The notes below the pieces were generated by a model. The model searched no databases. It had not been told where the DNA came from and worked only from the letters and a program-made list of their open reading frames with translations. A stretch of DNA of 64,000 nt from Elgaria multicarinata webbii (taxonomy: Eukaryota; Chordata; Lepidosauria; Squamata; Anguidae). The stretch spans positions 30,857,501 through 30,921,500 of the forward strand of contig NC_086183.1 in the NCBI RefSeq assembly GCF_023053635.1, in the 5' to 3' direction. This document shows positions 1 to 11,061 of this stretch, in pieces. The number at the start of each line of letters is the position of its first letter. Within the stretch, counting starts at the first letter, position 1. Position numbers and translations under genes: made by a program.

Positions 1-1547
1 ACCCTAACTTTGAACGCATGCCCACCCCACCCCAAAAAAGATTCATAATGCACAAACACTTGGGCTTCCTCATTTCCCCCACCTAAGAGTAGACTTCCCT
101 CTCAATTCACTTCCTTGCATTTGAAAACAAACCAACCATGCAGTGGCTACGCCTGGAAGTCCTGAGCGAGACCAGAAGACTTCCTCCTCCTTGCCCAACT
201 TCCTTGCAGGCCCAGACTGTGCCTCCGCCCTGCGCCACCACCCCCATCCTTCAAGGCTTATCAGCATTTTTACTTTGAGTGCGAGATCCCTAAGCAGGGA
301 GAGGCCAGTCTTCCCGCTATGACATTTCATCTCCAAACTTGGCTAAGCGTTCTGATCCATTGTCCCTGGATCAGGTGACGGGTCTTTTTCCAATCGCTGA
401 GCTAAGCTTCCCGGATCACAGCAAGACACCTCCCCTCTGCATCTCGTGAAGATCAAGCTATGCATACAACCTTGGGGTCGCCGGATCACGGCAGAACTCT
501 GTTACATAATCTCAGCTTTCCCCTTGGAAAGTTTTAACATTGCTAAACCTGAGCTGCAAAAGTGGACCTTTGCAAGACCTCGGCGCTTTCGCAAGACAGC
601 CTGCTAAGCGAAAGTTGCTTAAAGATCAGGAATGGAAAAATAAATAATATAAATCCACCTTTCAGCCTCAAAGCACAAGTTTAAGAAGTTTTTGGTATCG
701 GTTTAGGAATATATCATGAATAAGAGCAAATATTAAAATGCATGTGCTTTTTAAAATTATTATTGGGGCAAAGGCATCAAGGCAGGAGCTGTGCAAGATT
801 TTTACCTTCCAGAACTGCTGTGATACATAATCAGAGAGGTGTGCCTGTAATCCCTTTAAAAGTCACAGAGGACTGGGTCTCATCATCTTCTGCAACAGCG
901 ACAGGCAACTTGTGGTCATACAGAGGCCATCAGCCCCTAGCCAGCATGGTAACAGATGATAGGAGTTGCAGGCCAAAACTTTTGGAGGGCCACAAATCAC
1001 CCACCCCAGCCCTACGCCTTGTAAGATCCTTGAGTACCCTGTTCCAGATCACACTCACAGTACCATTGACACCACTAAAGAATATTCAGGTCGTAAGCAG
1101 ACACACTGCCCCTCCTGCCAAAAATGCACAGATGTAAACAGGGGGCACTCTTATGTATTTGTATCCTCCCACCAAAAATCACAGCCTAAATATTCACACA
1201 CCTGTCCCCCACCTCACAAAGCAAATTCACATTTTCTCCGCGGAATTCTCTGGCTTGCTATGCATGGGATTAATTTACCCTGCATAACTTGGGGGGGGGG
1301 GAATTTAAGAAAATCTAATCTCCCAAGGGACCTGCAGCGCTCACAACACATTGAGCTTCATGTTTACTAAGCACAATCCCTATTTTGTGGTAGTAAAATC
1401 AGTCCTACACACAATTCTATTTGTAGGTCGCACCTGAAAAACAGTGGAGGAACTTCAAAACATGCTTCCTCTGGAAGCAAATATCTATCTTTGGATTTTA
1501 AAATTTGACACCTGTGTGTCTTCCAGCTCAAGAGTGGAATGTTGTTG
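1..1547. other. 5' flank, no gene recognised
   Basis: I see no exon-like segment with convincing homology here. Open frames on both strands are short and unrelated to known proteins. Base composition is ordinary and there is no CpG-rich promoter. A run of ten G lies near 1291. The segment is probably old, diverged intergenic sequence. Confidence 0.5.

Positions 1548-1594
<47 letters not shown>
1548..1594. repeat. (GAT)n microsatellite
   Basis: Uninterrupted trinucleotide repeat of about 15 units directly beside the 3' end of the L2-like LINE that follows. It produces a spurious poly-Asp frame and is not coding. Confidence 0.95.
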
Positions 1595-1611
1595 TACAGG
1601 GGGAGGGGGTA

Positions 1612-2545
1612 TTTATTTATTTATTATTTGTTGCATTTCTATACTGCCCAATAGCCGGAGCTCTCTGGGCGGTTCACAAAAATTAAAACCATTCATAGTA
1701 TAAAACAACAGTATAAAACCATACTATAAAATACAATATAAAAGCTCAACCAGATCAAAACAGCAGCAATGCAAAATTACAAATTTAAAACACCAAGTTA
1801 AAATTTATTTATAGACTGTTAAAATGCTGGGAGAATAAAAAGGTCTTCACCTGGCGTCGAAAGGCATATAATGTAGGTGCCAAGCGAATCTCCTTAAGGA
1901 GCTCATTCCACAGCCGGGGTGCCACAGCAGAGAAGGCCCTCCTCCTGGTAGCCACCTGCCTCACTTCCTTTGGCAGGGGCACAGAGGGAAGGACCCCTGA
2001 GGATGACCTTAGGGTCCGGGCAGGTACATATGGGAGGAGGCGTTCCTTCAGATAGCCTGGCCCCAAGCCGTTTAGGGCTTTGAATGTTAATACCAGCACT
2101 TTGAATTGGGCTCAGACCTGGACTGGCAGCCAATGAAGCTGGAAAAGGACTGGCGTGATGTGGTCTCGTCAGCCAGTCCCTGTTAGTAACCGTGCTGCCC
2201 TGTTTTGTACCAGTTGAAGTTTACGGACCGTTTTCAAAGGCAGTAATCCAAATGAGAGGTTATCAGAGCATGGATCACTGTAGCTAGGCTATCTCCATCC
2301 AGATAAGGGTGCAGTTGGTATATCAACCTAAGCTGATAAAAGGTGCTCTTTGCCACTGAGTTCACCTGTGCCTCAAGTGACAGTTCTGGATCCAAGATCA
2401 CCCCCAAACTACGGACCCGATCCTTTGGGAGAGTGCAACCCCATCCAAGACAGGGCAAACGTCACCTCGCCGGACAGATGAACCCCACCTATGCAAGGCC
2501 ATCCATCCATAGAGGCTTTCAGCTGTAGAAAGGCAGTAGGAACTA
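1612..2545 (-). mobile_element. L2-like LINE, 3' fragment (minus strand)
   Basis: Minus-strand translation gives the end of a non-LTR reverse transcriptase. The segment containing VRSLGVILDPELSLEAQV, then HALITSHLDYCL, is followed by LGPGYLKERLLPY, AFSAVAPRLWNELLKE and FRRQVKTFLFSQHFNSL. This is the standard C-terminal order of L2-clade (CR1/jockey superfamily) ORF2. The 3' UTR ends in the palindromic motif around CCAATAGCCGGAGCTCTCTGG and a TTTA-type tail at the left edge. The frame is broken, so this is a dead 5'-truncated copy. A shorter plus-strand relative lies at 12285-12660. Confidence 0.8.
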
Positions 2546-3744
2546 GGAGTTGCAGCAAATGGGCATGAGGACATTCCCTTTCCCCTTGCAGAGCTCCTGC
2601 ACAGTTCGCAGTCGCACAACAGACAGAAAGTCAACAGCGATCACTTTTTCGCAGGCATGGAAAGTATCCCCGGACGCGCTTACAACTTGCTACAGAGCTG
2701 TCCCAATGCATGACAGCCCTGCCCGGAAAAAAAAGTTGGCACTCTGACAACATATTGGGAAAGACAGTGTTTCATTTGACAGCCAGGGCGTGTGGAGGCT
2801 GAGCCGTGCTTTTCAAAATTAGAATGAAAATGGGTGGTGGTGGGGGGGGGAACCAAAGCAAAAATAAAATAAAATGAAATCCCCTGAGCTCAGAATGACA
2901 TGACATGAAATTTAGCAGTGCTAGGAAAATCCCAGTGCGTAAGAGAAAGGGAAGGTTCAAGAGGTTCCGCTTACCTCTTGCTCTCTCGTCGGATCATAGT
3001 TTTTTCCAGATCACCACAGTCCTTCCAAGTCACCGTTTTGGCCTGAATTGGCCCTGGGTTTTTTTGGGGTTTTTTCTGCCAGTGACTGCTACTGCTGCTG
3101 CTTCTATTAGCACAACCTGAATTCATGCAAAGGCGAATTGGAAGGCAGAGAACTGCCTCTCTGTGAGGCAGCTGAGTCAAAATGAACTGGTTGATTTTAT
3201 GCTGATGTGTGGTTAAGGAACTGGGTTACACATGTGATGTGGTGCGTGTGTGTGTGTGTGTGTGCGTGCCTGTGCCTGCATGTAAGCAAGAGATAGAACA
3301 GGCTGCATTGAAGTGTGGAGATGATTGCATTGCTACTGGCCTGTGTTTTTTTCCCCTGTTCTTTTTTTCTTTTCTTTTTTATGAGTGTGATTCCTATGCC
3401 CTGGACAGCTGCACAGCAGGCAGACATTCAACAGGTGACATTTCTTGATTCCTGCACCTCCATAATGGGGAATTGCCACCTGTTGAACATCTGCAGACCA
3501 TACAACAGATAAAACCAGAAAACACACACCCACACCCAAAAAACTTGTAAAATACAGGCCATACCTAGAAATAAAATACTAAAAACAACACAAGGTTTAG
3601 GGAATACAAAACGTCGCTCACTATTCACCCTGGATTAATCACTCAAATTACTAGGAATGGAACTCAAGTCTCTTTCTCCCTGTTCTAACTCACACCAGAT
3701 CTGGTTATTGATCCTAAAAGTTCAATCTCTTCCATCGCTAGACC
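2546..3744. other. Intergenic, one (GT)n tract, no gene
   Basis: No exon recognised. It contains a GT microsatellite at about 3243-3270 and, at about 3385-3500, a short element with the motif CAACAGGTGA facing its reverse complement CACCTGTTGAA. The same motif recurs near 45.65, 54.2 and 62.1 kb, so it is probably a small palindromic transposon family. Confidence 0.5.
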
Positions 3745-3890
3745 CTCTAACCCAGCCTTCCTCAACCTGGGGCGCTCCAGATGTGTTGGACTACAACTCC
3801 CAGAATGCCCCAGCCAGCTGGCTGGGGCATTCTGGGAGATGCAGTCCAACACATCTGGAGCGCCCCAGGTTGAGGAAGGCTGCTCTAACC
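3745..3890. mobile_element. Palindromic MITE (TCCAGATGTGTTGGACTACA family)
   Basis: Near-perfect inverted repeat. The left arm, from CTTCCTCAACCTGGGGCGCT, is the reverse complement of the right arm, which ends CCCCAGGTTGAGGAAGGCTG, with only a short GCCAGCTGGC centre. The arms would fold into a hairpin of more than 60 bp. It belongs to the most numerous family in this window, with more than ten copies or halves, for example near 10.3, 24.3, 30.7, 31.2, 33.8, 37.4, 52.7 and 53.3 kb. Confidence 0.85.
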
Positions 3891-3944
3891 ATTAAACCCA
3901 TCTCAAAGCCAAGGGGTAGAACAGGAGTCTGAATTCACGGACTT

Positions 3945-4060
3945 CCTTTAATTTTATTTATTTATGAAAGGATTTTTATCTTGCCTTTTCGTTATAACAC
4001 ACAAGATAGCTTACAGAAAATTTATTAAACTGGTTTTTTTGGGGGAGGGGGATAAGATAT
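3945..4060 (-). mobile_element. L2-like LINE 3' end remnant
   Basis: TTTATTTATTTATG followed by a diverged copy of the sequence that closes other L2-like 3' ends in this window (TTATCTTGCCTTTTCG, then A-rich sequence). Only the 3' terminal part is recognisable. Confidence 0.5.
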
Positions 4061-5426
4061 TTACAAAACAAAGCAAGTAAGCAGTTTAAAAATAAAACAG
4101 CGTCAGCAGTAAAAGAATCAAGAACCCCTAATCCTGAGACCTTTTCCAACCCCCTTGGAAACCAAACCCAGGAGATGGGGCGTATAGGTAGACCAGAAGT
4201 ACCAACAGTGGTCTCTCTCTCTCTCCTTTCCAATCCATTCGCCAGACGAAACATCACTACGGCCATAAATCCAGGAACCGGCATGTATTATTCGTGATTT
4301 AGTGCTGAGGATTGCCAACTTTTCATCTGGCCCCTGTGTTTTTAATAGCACCTTGACCCGCAGGCACACAAGAAAAAGTGACAATCTTTCCCAGCGCGCC
4401 ATAAAATACTTCAGCTATTGGTCAAGCTGTTGCGGGAGTCACAAGAACAGACAAGGCTGTTCTTATTTTCTGGTCAGTTGGCAACCCTACAAGTATCACC
4501 TTTGTAGGTAAGAATCATGCACCAAAAAGCCAGATGTCTGACTCGTGGGAAAGGGGAGGAAATAGCATGTGTTGCAAAGGCTTCTGGCTGCCATCTGGAG
4601 ACAGGATTCCCCCATTCATTCCCCCTAATCCTAGCTAGGAAAACAGACCTTCTGGTTTCTGCACCTGAGACTCTTCACCATAACCCTCTAACCACTAGGG
4701 ATCACATTCATTAAGGTTTTTCTTCTTAAGGGTTCATCTGTGGCTTTAGGAGAGGTGTGTGTGCCTTTAAATACTGTCGTGGCCTCCCAGAGGGAATTTA
4801 TAAATGGGCCCCTTCTATTCTCTCACTCCTAAGGGTTTTCCCCCCCTCTGCTTTCTTTCTCCAGAGAGGGTTATTTTAGGTAAAGGAACTCTTCTGTTGC
4901 GCAGAAGAGAAGGTTTCTGTTTGGTACAAGAGAGATTATTTCAAGGGAGGCGCAGATCAAATCTCGTACAAGTGAAGGAAATCCATAGATTAAGATTTTA
5001 AATTAGCCCCGGGGGGGTGGGGTGGGGGGCGGTGGAGATTCAACTTTTGCTCTATAAATTAGCTCCTTGTTTCGTTGGGCTGCTGAGATGCTGTTTGCAT
5101 GGTGAAATCACCTGGGGAAAAAATACTGGGGAACGGTTTTCGTAATCGCCTTTCGCTGGAAAACCATGGAGAATTATCTACACAATAGTATTCAACCCTT
5201 TTACTGAGTCAGGTTTTGGAGGTGGGTGTTGCAAACTTGAGCTACCTTAGTGCAGTGGGTTCTGCCTCTCTCCCACCCATCCACCCCAAATTGCTTAACT
5301 TTGTACACTTGGCTCCCTAAACCTACTCCAAAGTATTTTTGGGGTGGGGGTTATTGTAGGGGGAAGGATTGTTGAAGTTGGCTACGCCGATCCTTCATGC
5401 GAAATTTAGCACACTCCCCCAGAACC
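4061..5426 (+). promoter_or_regulatory. Upstream region of the ARHGAP11-like gene
   Basis: This is the 1.4 kb before the inferred start codon at 5427. There is no strong CpG island and no unmistakable core promoter. A TATAAATT stands at about 5053-5060 and another TATAAAT near 4799. Either could be chance. CpG density rises modestly from about 5385 into exon 1. A 5' untranslated exon further upstream is possible, because an AG acceptor-like site (CACTCCCCCAG) ends at 5422, just before the start codon. Confidence 0.35.
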
Positions 5427-5528
5427 ATGCCGCCTAGCCCGGAGGAAGGAGAGCTCGCCAAGGTGATCACCCGCTACCTAGCCAGTGTGGGGGTTCCAGT
5501 CCGACCTGGGAAGACCAGCCCCATCCAG
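5427..5528 (+). CDS. ARHGAP11-like exon 1 (N-terminus)
   Basis: Encodes residues 1-34, starting MPPSPEEGELAKVITRYL. The pattern RYLASVGVPV lines up with the human ARHGAP11A stretch QHLRAFYGIKV, and the distance from the Met is nearly the same. I chose the ATG at 5427 because it has A at -3 and gives the expected length. An in-frame ATG at 5397 has T at -3 and would add ten residues. The exon ends CAG followed by gtgagt, in phase 0, which fits exon 2. Homology of this exon alone is weak; the phase match is the stronger argument. Confidence 0.75.
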
Positions 5529-5712
5529 GTGAGTAGAGCGGGAGAAGCCCTTCTCCAAAGCGCTAATCGTGGCTCGTGAAAACAGATAATCCAACTCTCT
5601 GTATTGTCTAGTCTCCGTCCACGGCTGATCAGTGTTCCGATTTTGCCCAACTTCTGCCTTCTGGGGATGCCCAATTAAAGGTTGGGGTATGTGTGTGAGC
5701 TGGCTGTTAATA

Positions 5713-5860
5713 ATAATAATTAATAATAATAATAATAAATGTATTTATTTCTTACCCACTTCTCCCTCTGGATTGAGGCGGGGCACAACACAGATACAAA
5801 ACACCATAAAATACATATAATTGGTTAAAAAGATATAAAACTAATACATTATGAAAAGGC
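5713..5860 (-). mobile_element. L2-like LINE 3' end (GAGGCGGG family)
   Basis: A (TAA)n tract followed by TTATTTCTTACCCACTTCTC and a diverged GATTGAGGCGGGGCACAACA. This is the 3' end of a second L2-like family, also seen at 18.9, 25.2, 32.8 and 44.5 kb. It lies in intron 1. Confidence 0.7.
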
Positions 5861-5933
5861 AGCACATTATTAAAAGGCCTCCCGACTCAGTATTCTCCTG
5901 ACTTCGGCTTCTTTGCAGTATCTTGGTGTAAAA

Positions 5934-6167
5934 CAGGGGTGCGGAAGCGGCCCTCCGGGTTTCCCAAGAAGGCTATGCGGCCCCCGCCCTGCCCTCCCAA
6001 CTGTCTTTGGGTGGGTTCCCAGCTTCTGTGCATTTCCCCTGTTTTAGGCTAAAACTGATATTTTGGGTGGTTTGGTCCTTTGGCCCCACCCACTACCGGA
6101 ATGCGGCCCCCGAGAGCCTCTCCAAAATGGAATGCGGCCCGTGGGCTAAAAGAGGTTCTGCACCCTG
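5934..6167. mobile_element. Non-autonomous hAT transposon with 8-bp target duplication
   Basis: The ends are CAGGGGTGCGGAA and TTCTGCACCCTG, nearly perfect inverted repeats of hAT type. Flanks GTGTAAAA (5926-5933) and GCGTAAAA (6168-6175) match at 7 of 8 bases, the expected 8-bp target-site duplication. The interior is GC-rich and non-coding. A related copy starts near 7203. Confidence 0.8.
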
Positions 6168-6403
6168 GCGTAAAATCCTTGAACAGGGTGGGAATGCCTT
6201 GTATCTTGTGCCTAGTACAAGGCTGGTGTTAGAACCAGGCATTCTTGGGCTCTAGAGGCGTGGAAGAAGGACCGCTGCTAATATTTGTCCTTGCTGCAAC
6301 CCCCCCAATAATTTTAAAACAATTTCCTGGCCCAGCACCCCAAGCAGTGCAGGGTGGCTGTGGAGCAATGCCACGTGACAGAGGTGCGTAAAAACTAGAC
6401 ATA

Positions 6404-6853
6404 GGCCATGGTTAGACCTATCCGGTCTAGCGCAACGGAGGGTGTATGATCTTGTGATAGGGTTATCATGAGATCTCCCTCTCCCTCTACACGCAGCACA
6501 TGATGTTCTAGGAGGAAGAGGACGTCACGCCCACCATTTTGTTTTTTAAAGAGGAAGGAGCGCAGAAGCGCTCGAACGGCAAATGTGAGTATTTTTTTAC
6601 TCACCCCATCCCCGATCTCCCAGCTCCTCATGGTTACTCGCGAGGAGCCATGACAAACAGCGACATGCGCCCACATGTTCCATGGTCTCGGGATCCGAGA
6701 CCGTGGAAAAAGCACACTTTAAAGGGTAGGGCGAGATCCTGGGTCAAGGGAGGGATCATTCCTCCCTGGTCCTGGGATCCCCTGTGCGTCATGTGGACAC
6801 ACAGGGATGATCCCGGGGCGATCCCTGGGATATCGGCTGGTCTAGCTATGCCC
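6404..6853. mobile_element. MITE with GGCCWYRGYTAGAC termini
   Basis: Terminal inverted repeats GGCCATGGTTAGACC and its counterpart GGTCTAGCTATGCCC. Related copies at 35840-36613 and 42155-42664 share the interior (CTCGCGAT, GCGAGGAGC, GATCCC motifs). ATA flanks both sides, which would fit a short target duplication. PIF/Harbinger is possible but not shown. Confidence 0.7.
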
Positions 6854-6939
6854 ATAGTGTAGAGAAAGTGGACAGGAGGTGTTTTTCCTCCTTCTCTCAC
6901 CCTGCAATCCAAAGGGAGAGGCAGGTAATTAATAAATAA

Positions 6940-6940
<1 letters not shown>

Positions 6941-6988
<48 letters not shown>
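6941..6988. repeat. (TTA)n microsatellite
   Basis: About 16 uninterrupted units, preceded by TTAATAAATAAA. It probably grew from a LINE tail. Confidence 0.95.
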
Positions 6989-6999
6989 GAACCTGGGAT

Positions 7000-7202
7000 C
7001 ATTCCATGAAGAGGAATGGCGGGAGATTCAAGGCAGAAAAAAAGTAGGAATTTCTTCACACTGCGCAGAATAAAACTATGGAAGTTGCTACTATAAGATG
7101 CAGCGCTGGCATAGGGATGGGACAAATTCATTGGTGGCTACTAGTCCTCATGACCATAGGCTACCTTCAGTAGCAGAGGTACTGTATGCCTCTGTATACC
7201 AC
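7000..7202 (+). mobile_element. Diverged CR1-type LINE 3' fragment
   Basis: Order of words such as TTCTTCACACTGCGCAGAAT, GGAAGTTGCTAC, ATTGGTGGCTACTAGTCCTC and GAGGTACTGTATGCC matches the better preserved copies at 15.4, 48.8, 49.2 and 55.6 kb. Old and heavily mutated. Confidence 0.55.
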
Positions 7203-7640
7203 AGGGGTGCAGAACTCCAGGCCAAACCTGGCCCTCTTGGTGTTCCAGTTCAGCCCTCCCAAATTTCCCCAAATGGCTCCACCCCCTTTGCCCCGACAAC
7301 CAATGATTTTATTATTTCCCAACATTTGTGCATTCTCCCTCCATTCTGAAAAGCTGGACTGTCTCTCTGAAGGTTTAGTTGTTCAGGGTGGTTAAAAGCC
7401 ACACTGCATAATTAACCACACCCTGCGGAAAATGTCCTGGCTTCAGACAACACGCTAATCCACAGTTCAACCACTGAGTGGGGATTAGCGTGTTATGTGA
7501 ACAGGGTGGGTTGGCACAATCACAGAGGGAAAACAAGCCATGTTGGCTTCTTTTCCATCCCTGTCTGTGTGGGTTGGCATAATTACCTTCACTGGGCACA
7601 GGTTGTTGTGATGTCCGAACCCAGCCAGGGTGGCTGGCTA
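7203..7640. mobile_element. hAT-like fragment followed by a TTCAGACAACACGC MITE
   Basis: The left end CAGGGGTGCAGAACTCC matches the hAT family at 5934. From about 7440 to 7505, TTCAGACAACACGCTAATCC faces GGATTAGCGTGTTATGTGAA. That is the same palindromic family as the element at 40781-40969. Boundaries between the two are uncertain. Confidence 0.5.
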
Positions 7641-8552
7641 GCTGGTTTATAAATTACCCTGAAACCCTAGAACAAGCCATGGAGCCCAGTTCCCCTTTTT
7701 AAATGCTGGGGCTCAGCTGTGGCACATACAAAGTACTAATAAAGGTGGGTGCCTCTGAGCATGGGCAGAGTGCCTTTGGGTTCCAGAGCTGGAAAAACAC
7801 TCTCTCTGAGCATATGCAGAGGGATTTCCACTCATCGAAGATGAAAAGCGAAACAGCAGATGTCTCTGACTGGGGGTGGGGTGAGGAGAAGGGTTTCCTG
7901 ACTTCTAGGCAAAATTGGGCCTTCAGAATTAAATGCTTGCAAAACCCGAACACACCCTTTATTGTGGTAATGTGCCTCACTTTGTGAGTTCCAAACAGGA
8001 TGTTTTCCATTTGTACCCCAAGAGGGTTTCTGCCCCAGATTCACACTTCTTCTGTGGTTGAGCTTCTAAGTCAACTGAAACGCTCAACTACGGCTGAACG
8101 GGAGGGGTGCGGGTGACCGCCCTGCTTAAAACCACTCATCCCCTCATCTCTCGGAGAAAAGTTGAAGAAACTATCCCACCACCACCACCACCACCCTGTT
8201 CATTGTGGACCGCAACACTTAGTCTGCCTCAAAGAGAGGGCCGCTCAAAACCTTGATTTGAGCCAGGCCTGAACGGGACCTGTTGGGAGAGGGCAGGGAG
8301 TGAAAAATTCGACAGGTGTGAGTATAGCCAGCAACAGAGAAACATGGCGTACATTTTTACAACTGGCTGGCAAACAGCTGCAGGATGGAGCAGGAGCTCT
8401 GCTTGTGGGTAATGCTGCATTCGCCCTTCCTTAGGAGGAGTTAGAATCCTATCCCATTTAGCCAGACTCCAAAGTTGCACATTTTGGGGGGAAATGAAAG
8501 GTTCGAGGGTACAGAACCGGTGTAAGGCGTGCTCTCTCCAGCTTGGAAACTT

Positions 8553-8690
8553 TTCCAGGGCCGGATCTACACCAAGCAGGATGTGACACTTCAAAAACGG
8601 TTTGAAAACTGTATATGGAGTGTGTCCTGGGCCCCAACAGTTGTCACTACTGTTATAAACCGTTTTAAAGTAGTGGTGTAGATCCTGCCC
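8553..8690. mobile_element. Small palindromic transposon (GGATCTACACCAAGCAGGAT)
   Basis: Starts GGGCCGGATCTACACCAAGCAGG and ends GTAGTGGTGTAGATCCTGCCC, an inverted repeat. A second copy lies in the opposite orientation at about 10853-10985 in the next intron. Both carry the internal phrase GGGCCCCAACAGTTGT or its reverse. Superfamily not determined. Confidence 0.65.
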
Positions 8691-8977
8691 AGGTAATTTC
8701 AGGTCTGAACGGTTCTAGGTGTTCAAGTGGTGAGGAAATGAAACTCTGTGTGAACTCAGAGGCACGCTTCCCCCTCCTCACTGCTTCCCATGTGTCCGGC
8801 CTGAGAGCTGGATTTTGCACAGAGTTCTGTGTGGCTGAAATAAAGCCTGTCTTTTAAAAACGACACAGCGAATCAACGGCTGTTATTCCTGTAGCACCGT
8901 CGACGTGCACAGCGCTTGAGCGAGGAACGTATGTACAAAGGAGGAAGAAACAGGAGGAGGTACAGTCCAAATCTTTG

Positions 8978-9222
8978 AGCGCCAGTGTGGCGTACTGGTT
9001 AGTTAAGAGTGTTTGACTGGGACTCGAGAGATCCGGGTTCCCTCGGGCGTGGAAACCTACTGGGTGACTTTGGGCCAGTCAATGACTCTCCGCCTAACCT
9101 ACCTCACAGGGTGGTTGTGAGGATAAAATGGAAAGGAGGAATTGGAGGAGCATTTAAGCCACCTTGAGTGCCTTGCAAGAGAAAAAAAGGTGGGATATAA
9201 ATGTAATAAAAGATAATAACAA
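8978..9222 (+). mobile_element. tRNA-derived CORE-SINE (MIR-like)
   Basis: The tRNA-like 5' part (GTGTGGCGTACTGGTTAG and GATCCGGGTTCC, A- and B-box like) is followed by the CORE phrase CTGGGTGACTTTGGGCCAGT, then CTCACAGGGTGGTTGTGAGG, and a tail GGTGGGATATAAATGTAATA. It ends only about 33 bp before exon 2. Other copies: 11062-11318 (minus) and 24922-25162 (plus). Confidence 0.8.
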
Positions 9223-9255
9223 TTGGCAGTTTAATCGACATTTGCTTTCTTGTAG

Positions 9256-9347
9256 GACAAGAAAACTCTTCCCCCTCTAGCTGGTGGTCCGTTTGGTGTC
9301 CCACTAGATTTGTTGCCCCTTTCAGAACGTGTCGCTGGGGTGCCACA
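9256..9347 (+). CDS. ARHGAP11-like exon 2
   Basis: Encodes residues 35-64 and two bases of codon 65. The stretch GGPFGVPLDLLPLSERVAG aligns with human ARHGAP11A IGGKIFGVPFNALPHSAV, the start of the RhoGAP domain. The acceptor TTTGCTTTCTTGTAG is good. The donor splits codon 65 as CA followed by gtgagt; joining to the first G of exon 3 gives Q before FLVDAC, exactly where the human protein has SFLVDAC. Confidence 0.9.
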
Positions 9348-9899
9348 GTGAGTCATTTGTAAAGAACACCTGGATCACCTGTTCCTTGTTTTTATTACTG
9401 GAAGCCTCATGTCCTGTCAGTGCGAGGCAAGGGACAAGTTTGGTTCATGTAAACCGTAGCTTGACAGGTGCCTACTCCACTTCTTCCCAGAATCCTCCTC
9501 TCTGCCCTAGTGATGGAGGTGGCTCGCTGCCCTAGTCAGAATAATTACAGAAGGGAACTCTGGGTAATGGGCCCACACTCTTCACCAAAGCCAGGCCTCT
9601 GGTAAATAAAATGGGAGCGAAACTGTGAACGGTCCAGAAGAACGTTGCCACCTCCTGAGTAAACAGGCTTTTACTTCCTTGCCTTGGGCCGGTTCGTTAC
9701 CTGCAAGGCCCCTCAGCTGAACACTTTGTGGCTGGTTGTGTGAACTGAAACCCTGGCAAAACGTTGTGTTTGAGGTGGCAGGAAAGTTCTGGCTGGGGTG
9801 TTGGAACTGCGAAAGGCCGTTCACATGGGCCAGTCACTGCCTGACGCTGCAACCCTGCTATTTGCCTTTGGTCATGTGAACCTGCGTAGCAGTGCTGGG

Positions 9900-10030
9900 A
9901 ATTTAATTTATTTGTTTTATTTATTTACAATATTTGTATACCGCTCCATATGCAAGATTTCAGAGCGGTGAACAGCAGATAGGATTAAATAACAACAACA
10001 ACAAGTTAAAATTACTATTTTTAAAAGAAA
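9900..10030 (-). mobile_element. LINE 3' end (CAGAGCGGTGAACAG family)
   Basis: TTTATTTACAATATTTGTAT, then ACCGCTCCATATGCAAGATT and CAGAGCGGTGAACAG, then A-rich sequence. A longer relative is at 28430-28790. Only the 3' end is present. Confidence 0.6.
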
Positions 10031-10279
10031 CAGAGTTCTGATCAAACCATGGCTGTTCATTCAAGGAAGGCTTCCTGAAATAACAATATTTTCTGAATTA
10101 ACAAGGCCATTTTGACCATCCAGTGTGCATTCTGGGGCTTTCTTCTAGCCTCCCAAAATGTCCAATATTTTTTAGCCCCGCCCTCCCCTGCCATCCCATC
10201 AAATCCCTCCCCTTCCATAAGTAAAACCATCCCCCCCAAAACTTGGTGCCCCTTCCGTTGCCCTACTCCAACCTGCCTT

Positions 10280-10372
10280 CCCTAATCCGGTGCCATGCAG
10301 ATGCGTTGGACTACAACTCCCATCATTCCCAACACACCAGGAGGGCACCAGGTTGCAGAAGGCTGCTGTACA
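10280..10372. mobile_element. Half of a palindromic MITE
   Basis: GATGCGTTGGACTACAACTC and GGGCACCAGGTTGCAGAAGG are pieces of the common palindromic family. The copy ends about 40 bp before exon 3. Confidence 0.6.
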
Positions 10373-10409
10373 CCATCTTATTGCTGCTTCTTTGCATTCG
10401 TGACTCCAG

Positions 10410-10506
10410 GTTCCTCGTGGATGCCTGTGAACTCCTCCGACCCCATCTTCACATCGAAGGACTTTTCCGGAAATGCGGCTCAATGACTCGCATCAAAGCG
10501 CTAAAG
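10410..10506 (+). CDS. ARHGAP11-like exon 3 (arginine finger)
   Basis: Encodes [20 protein letters not shown] and then [12 protein letters not shown], residues 66-97. The human paralogue reads [20 protein letters not shown] and then KSGSVIRLKALK. R85 in GLFRKCG is the catalytic arginine finger that stabilises the GTP hydrolysis transition state. The acceptor is TGACTCCAG and the donor AAG followed by gtaaaa, leaving phase 0. Confidence 0.95.
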
Positions 10507-10852
10507 GTAAAATGTAGAATTGCAGAACTACAGGATCCAGGGACTCTGTTTGTACAGGGGGAGGGGGCTGGCAGGCTGCTGTTTAAGCCCCGCCCAGCTA
10601 TTATCCAGAGACGTTCAGTGGGCCTGGTTCACATGTAACAACAACCCAGAGTATGGGTTGTTGTTGAATCATGGGTTGTTGTTATATTGTGTGCTGCCGT
10701 TACGTGTGGACCCTGCACTATGGCTTAACTATAAGTTGTTAACACATGGTTAACCACAAACAACCACAATGTGGTTAAAGTTTTCAACCAGCTGAGGTAT
10801 TGACTGGTTTGCACGATTAGATTCCATTCCCATATCTGGGAATACAATCTGG

Positions 10853-10985
10853 GCAGGATCTACACTACTGCTTATAACGGTTTATAATGGTTATTACAAC
10901 TGTTCAGGCCCAGGGCACATTACATATACAGTTTTCATACTGCTTTAAAAGTGTTATATCCTGCTTGGTGTAGAGTTGGATCTAT
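10853..10985. mobile_element. Small palindromic transposon, second copy
   Basis: Reverse-orientation relative of the element at 8553-8690: GGGCAGGATCTACACTACTG at the left and CTGCTTGGTGTAGAGTTGGA at the right. Confidence 0.6.
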
Positions 10986-11061
10986 ATTCCTTCCTTTTTG
11001 AGTTCTGTTTCTTTTTCCATCTTCTGCTTAACTGCTAGTATGCCTTCCCAGAATTTGGAGT

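Noticed and set aside
742-1370. Overlapping plus-strand frames of about 130 codons
   Set aside because: No homology, no splice or start context that supports them, and ordinary composition.
5397-5426. Upstream in-frame ATG for the ARHGAP11-like gene
   Set aside because: Weak start context, and it would make the N-terminus longer than in human ARHGAP11A. The ATG at 5427 fits better.
6634-7131. 165-codon minus-strand frame with a poly-Asn run
   Set aside because: The Asn run is the translated (TTA)n microsatellite and the rest is MITE sequence.
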